A stretch of DNA of 64,000 nucleotides from Drosophila miranda (Eukaryota > Arthropoda > Insecta > Diptera > Drosophilidae), in contig NC_046675.1 of the NCBI RefSeq assembly GCF_003369915.1, forward strand, positions 2,542,001 through 2,606,000. Reading direction: 5' to 3'. Under the pieces are notes generated by a model that searched no databases, was not told the DNA's origin, and worked only from the letters and a program-made list of their open reading frames with translations. A program made the translations under genes and the position numbers. Of this stretch, positions 59,912-64,000 are shown piece by piece. How positions within the stretch are numbered: the stretch's first letter is position 1; each line of letters starts with the position of its first letter.

Positions 59912-62053
59912 GGGGATCAGCTGTTCCCTGGTCTATGGCTCTGTGACTGGGACTGCAATGTGTGCTAAGAGCCAGTGTCATGAATATAACAAAGAAATAC
60001 AAATTAATATGCCACATTGCAACCGGCTACAGAGTGTGGAACGAGGGAACGCCTGATCCCACACCGATCCTATATAGAGAGTGTCCAAATTGGTTGAGAT
60101 TATCGCTGATGCGGTGGATAATGGCATTTGCATTTACTTAAAATTTAGCTGGAGAACTCTGGCGATCCGCTGGATTTTAATAATGCTCATCGTTTATCGT
60201 ATTGGACCTGTGTCTATTTCCTAATTGTGACCATGTCAACGGTAGGATATGGTGACGTTTACTGTGAGACTGTCCTGGGAAGAACATTTCTCGTGTTCTT
60301 TCTGCTCGTCGGCTTGGTAAGTTTCCCCTGCAATACAAATCATTTAAGAATTTAATGAAAACCAAATATCTTAAACCCACACACACCAGATATACCGAAA
60401 TGAAATCTAAGCTTTCTTTTAGTTGAATATACATACCTAGATGAATACCTCCTTATACTCGTACAGATAAATATAGAAAACGTTTTTCTCTCTCCCTCTG
60501 AAAATCTGTCTGCCTCCGCCTCTGCCTCTGCCTCGATGCCCATTGAGTTTGAGTTTAGGCCAAGCCGCAGCGGGGTTGGGTTGGAAGTGCTTAAGTGTGT
60601 GAATGATTTATGTTTTGGTTGCCGCCTAATCTACCACTAGTACAATTGTGCCCAAGAACCATAGCTGAGTAGCCAAAGCAGTACAGTCCATTAATCCAAT
60701 CCAGTATCAAGTATGCAGTTCTAGCCAGAGAGTGTAGCACTCTCGATACTCCGTACGCCGTACTGTGATTCGAAAACTCTCTTAGCCGTAATTCTTTTAG
60801 CGTACCGTACCCCTCCGTTGAGCTCCCTTCTCTCTCTCTCTTACATTACAATAGCGTTAATATATACTCAATACTCGTACATTTGTTAATTGCATTCCAA
60901 AAACCTTATGTATGTACATGTACATGTACTTGAGTACATGCCACGTTTATGTAAATACATAGAACGACTTAATAATCGTACGCTGCACCAAGTTTTGAAT
61001 TATGAAAGTTTATTTGAGACCTTTGCGACTCAGTTCCATATTTACGTTCAGTTCAGTTCAGTTCATCCTTCTCCAGTTTTGTTAGCTTACCTCATCACCC
61101 AAGCTTAACGCGTTTACTCTGCCTTACGACCACACCAGTCACACCTCAAATACTACTACTACTACTCGTACACAGCCACACAGAGCCACACCCAGACATG
61201 GTAACCGAAACATCCGAAAGATACAGGAGCGCCCTGGGCCGGTGTGGCAACTGGTACCCGTTCATTCTCACGCAGCCCATTCGATACTCTCGTACTCGTA
61301 CTCGTACCCTCCCCCCATATTCGATAACTTATGCATGCAGTTTACTTATCACATTTTGAGTTGAAACTTTCGATTTGCCTTTGGTTTTTGTAATGGAAAA
61401 CTCGTAGACACCGAATACCGAAACACGAGACACACACAGAGACACCGTCAAGGGTTAGGGTCTGTCTAGGGTCCTGTCGGTTAGCCCAGAATATCCAGAA
61501 TATCCAGAATACCAGAATACTACAACTATATATACATCAATATACCAATGCAATGTTATATCCAAAGGTTAATGTTTTTTGCATGCTTTAATGCTGGCTG
61601 CCGCATATTCCATATGTTTAACCAAAAAATCAGTTCAAAAACCAAACCAAACCAACCGAAATCGATATCGTAACGCTTCTAGGTCTAATTCCAACCTGCC
61701 AAGTAGCTATCCTTTTGGGTGTGAATGTCCCGACCTGACTTCGTACCCACTGTTCAGGGATCCGCTTTGTTTTTTCTGTGTGTATTAGTATAACTGCAAG
61801 CAATCGAAAAATAATGCTAACAATAACAATAACAATAAGACTAAGCCTAAGACATATCCACAACAACAACCTACATATATATATAACCTAGTACATATAT
61901 TTTTTGCTGATCAACTGAACAATTGATTTTTGTTAATCTCGTGTACGATGGAATATTTTAGGCAATGTTTGCCAGCAGTATACCGGAGATAATTGAACTC
62001 GTCGGTAGTGGCAATAAGTATGGCGGTGAACTGAAAAGAGAACACGGAAAGAG
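53632..62053 (+). CDS. slo: Slowpoke BK calcium-activated potassium channel, 5' part
   Basis: Large-conductance, voltage- and calcium-gated K+ channel of neurons and muscle. Exons seen: 53632-53679 (optional start, [16 protein letters not shown]), 54001-54339 (common exon, internal ATG at 54004), 58956-59114, 59300-59411, 59719-59870, 60149-60316 and 61962-62053. They encode S0 ([14 protein letters not shown]), the acidic/basic linker, S1 ([12 protein letters not shown]), S2, S3, S4 (RFLRALRLM, fewer charges than Shaker-type, as in BK), S5, the pore with selectivity filter TVGYGD, S6 ([14 protein letters not shown]) and the start of the RCK1 linker ([11 protein letters not shown]). The last exon ends in phase 2 with a weak donor GTAGTC. 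All gating-ring exons lie beyond the window. Codons are much more AT-rich than in the genes to the left. Intron 2 (4.6 kb) carries a CRE. Confidence 0.96.
56979..57004 (+). repeat. CCACAG hexamer repeat in slo intron
   Basis: Four copies of CCACAG in a row inside the 4.6-kb slo intron. Simple slippage repeat; no function inferred. Confidence 0.85.
57631..57638 (+). promoter_or_regulatory. slo: Full CRE palindrome in slo intron
   Basis: TGACGTCA, the perfect 8-bp cAMP-response element, lies in the intron between slo exons ending at 54339 and starting at 58956. A half-like site (GACGTCA) lies at about 57517-57523. Known: Drosophila slo induction after sedation involves CREB acting on the slo control region. 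Whether this copy is used is not shown. Confidence 0.4.
59880..59909 (+). repeat. slo: CA microsatellite next to a slo splice donor
   Basis: About 15 CA units start only 9 bases after the donor of the S5-coding exon (exon end 59870). CA repeats can bind hnRNP-L-type factors that affect splicing of the adjacent exon. Confidence 0.9.
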
Positions 62054-64000
62054 GTAGTCTATAACAACCATAATGCAACATCAAAAAATTATAAACGCAT
62101 TCTATGTGAAAAAAATAAAACACCAAGCAACATTTTCAATATAATCCACCAAAAAATGATCAATTTAAAAAAAATCTAAAGTATAACTTATGAAAGAATA
62201 TAAAAATATATATGAACATTTAGGGAGAACTAAGCTTAGGATCGCAGATCGTTCAGGAGGTCCCTCAGATATGATAAGCTCGGAGCTAGGTTTGCTTGAA
62301 CCACAAACAAACAAAAACCTTCGCATAGAACACACTTTTTGAGTACTCGTACTATTTGAGAGGCTCCAATTAGCTATTTTAGTACTACCAAATATTAATA
62401 ACTATTGATTAGAGTCGATAAATTACAATATATAGTCTGTTACCCTCCAACTTTGTTTCCCTTATTTCATTTATCAACTGAGTTTGAATCTCTAAGACTC
62501 GTCGCATAAACAGTTGACTTACCCGCATCAAAAAGTAGTTTCAGTCGACTTTAAAGTCGTCCGTTTCTCAAACTAAACTTTTTAGTTCGTTCGTTGATAA
62601 ATAAGTATTCCGAAAAACCAAAAAAAAACATGACATTTGATAAATCATCAAACAAGTAATAAAAGTAAAGTACAATATTATAATTTCCATTTCGATTTCG
62701 ATTTGTATTTTATCGTTCTGATTGAGTAAACTATTTTTGGATACATTTTTGATTTGACTCGCAGCCAGAGACAGTCCCGAAGAGTCCCGTCGTATACACA
62801 TAGATCTATTTGTATATGCCATTAAAGATTTTAATGTCTAATTCACTGAGGGTTTCGTTTTCTCATTTTCGTTTATTGGTTTATGGTTTTCCGTTTCCTT
62901 TGGTATTTATTTGTGTTTTCCTTTGATTTATTTCGTTTGTTTAAACATTTTTATTGAACACTTAATACTCAAGAGATTTTTTTTCTCTTCCCTTTTTGAT
63001 TTTTGATTTTTTGTTTTATATTTTTTTTTGTTTTCGTCTACATATTCGGATCTGAGATACCTATCATTTTACACTTTATACTTTGCCATGCTTTAAACGT
63101 TAAACGTTCCGTATTAACACCAGAACTATGATACCAGATATGCGTTTATCAATTTGCAATAGTTCAAGGTTCATTACTCGTATATATTTCTTTCGATATC
63201 TTAAAGCAACTATTTAGGCGCATTGTTGTAACACATCCCACTCACACACAAACACACACACAAACACGTACACATGGTTAAGTATATATATATTTATATA
63301 TGTATATGCCACACTTACACACATATAGACACACTCACGTCCCCCAACCCTCAAATAGCATCGGTCACGCATTGCCAAAAATGTAATTAAAAATCCGTTT
63401 CTCGTATCTAAAGTCGTAACACGTAAATTTCATTGCATATTTCTACTTTTGAAGAGAGCAAATTCAAGCTTCAAATTTTTGCCATATAATTTTCTATTCA
63501 TATTTCCATTTAATTCCTATTGAATCGTTTTGAATCAATCGTTTTGTCAGCCTCACTGATCCATAAATAGTTGAAAAGCTCACCAAAAACTAGAGACATT
63601 TTCTCAAGGAATTCGGTGAACCGAAGTTTTGTTACTCCTCAACCCTATTAACTCATTCAATCCAATCCAGAGCTGAAAGCGTAACCCCAACAAATCATAG
63701 TAACATGTATCTAGGTCTGTATAAAGTACGGCATCTCGCATAGCGTAACAGTACGATTAAAACTATAGAGCGCACTACTCAAGCAAAGAACTATCCCGAA
63801 CCGAATCGAAGGGGTCTGAGCTTCCCTCTCTTTTTCTTTATCTTTACCTCCACCTCTGTCTCTGTCCAGGCAGAGAGTGTCCCTGCACTCGTCGTGTATT
63901 GTAAACTACAATTGTAAATTATTAGATGTAACCAAAGTAAGAGTACAGTATTTAGATGCCTACAGACGACCTCTTGCCAAAGAGATTTGTGTAAAGTAAT
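62054..64000 (+). other. slo: Slowpoke intron running off the window edge
   Basis: AT-rich DNA after the exon that ends at 62053. I searched for the next expected slo segment (RHIVVCGH, the first RCK1 strand) and did not find it, so the next exon lies beyond 64000. Contains small CA/TA runs near 63240-63330 only. Confidence 0.75.

Noticed and set aside
1-64000. CRISPR arrays, phage, operons, riboswitches, attachment sites
   Set aside because: The window is clearly insect nuclear DNA; the repeats are microsatellites or dispersed elements without spacer structure.

Overview
The window is nuclear DNA from a fly, almost certainly a Drosophila of the subgenus Sophophora. Coding genes with short introns (about 55-90 bp, GT-AG), GC-rich third codon positions, CAG/polyglutamine tracts, CA/GT microsatellites and AT-rich intergenic DNA all fit. 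The gene set matches the neighbourhood that D. melanogaster has around cytological 96A on 3R (Muller element E): Wsck, atl, puf, ash2, a CLASRP-type SR protein, Ppox and slo. The exact species cannot be fixed from the sequence alone.

Layout, left to right. 1-3.6 kb: non-coding, microsatellite-rich. 3.67-5.37 kb (+): secreted-type alkaline phosphatase. 5.64-6.56 kb (+): degenerate J-domain protein. 8.41-10.88 kb (-): Wsck pseudokinase receptor, divergent from atlastin (12.34-14.15 kb, +). 15.53-15.80 kb (-): two-exon metallothionein. 17.5-31.3 kb (-): the giant ubiquitin protease puf (USP34 orthologue, 20 coding exons, 3940 residues by my splice model). 32.5-35.6 kb (+): ash2, with an internal alternative first exon. 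35.7-37.0 kb (-): single-exon FAM149-like gene, tail to tail with ash2. 38.7-42.3 kb (+): CLASRP-like SR protein. 42.6-43.1 kb (+): BOLA1, convergent with Ppox (43.2-44.6 kb, -). From about 46 kb to the right edge lies the 5' half of slowpoke (+): a long regulatory region with candidate alternative first exons, then coding exons for S0-S6 and the pore; the remaining exons lie beyond the window.

The genes are mostly unrelated housekeeping functions (chromatin, ubiquitin, splicing, haem synthesis, Fe-S assembly, ER shape) packed tightly, followed by a large, AT-rich, tissue-regulated ion-channel locus. There is no operon, CRISPR array, phage or bacterial element. I saw no tRNA or rRNA gene, though I could not run a covariance search.

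Most worth checking: a 100-codon open frame directly after the atl TGA stop (readthrough candidate); a 20-codon exon-like ORF that could give slo a new N-terminus; an internal ash2 start exon; GC-AG introns in puf and in the CLASRP gene; a repeat family present in inverted copies on both sides of ash2 and the FAM149-like gene; and a J-protein with the HPD histidine replaced.
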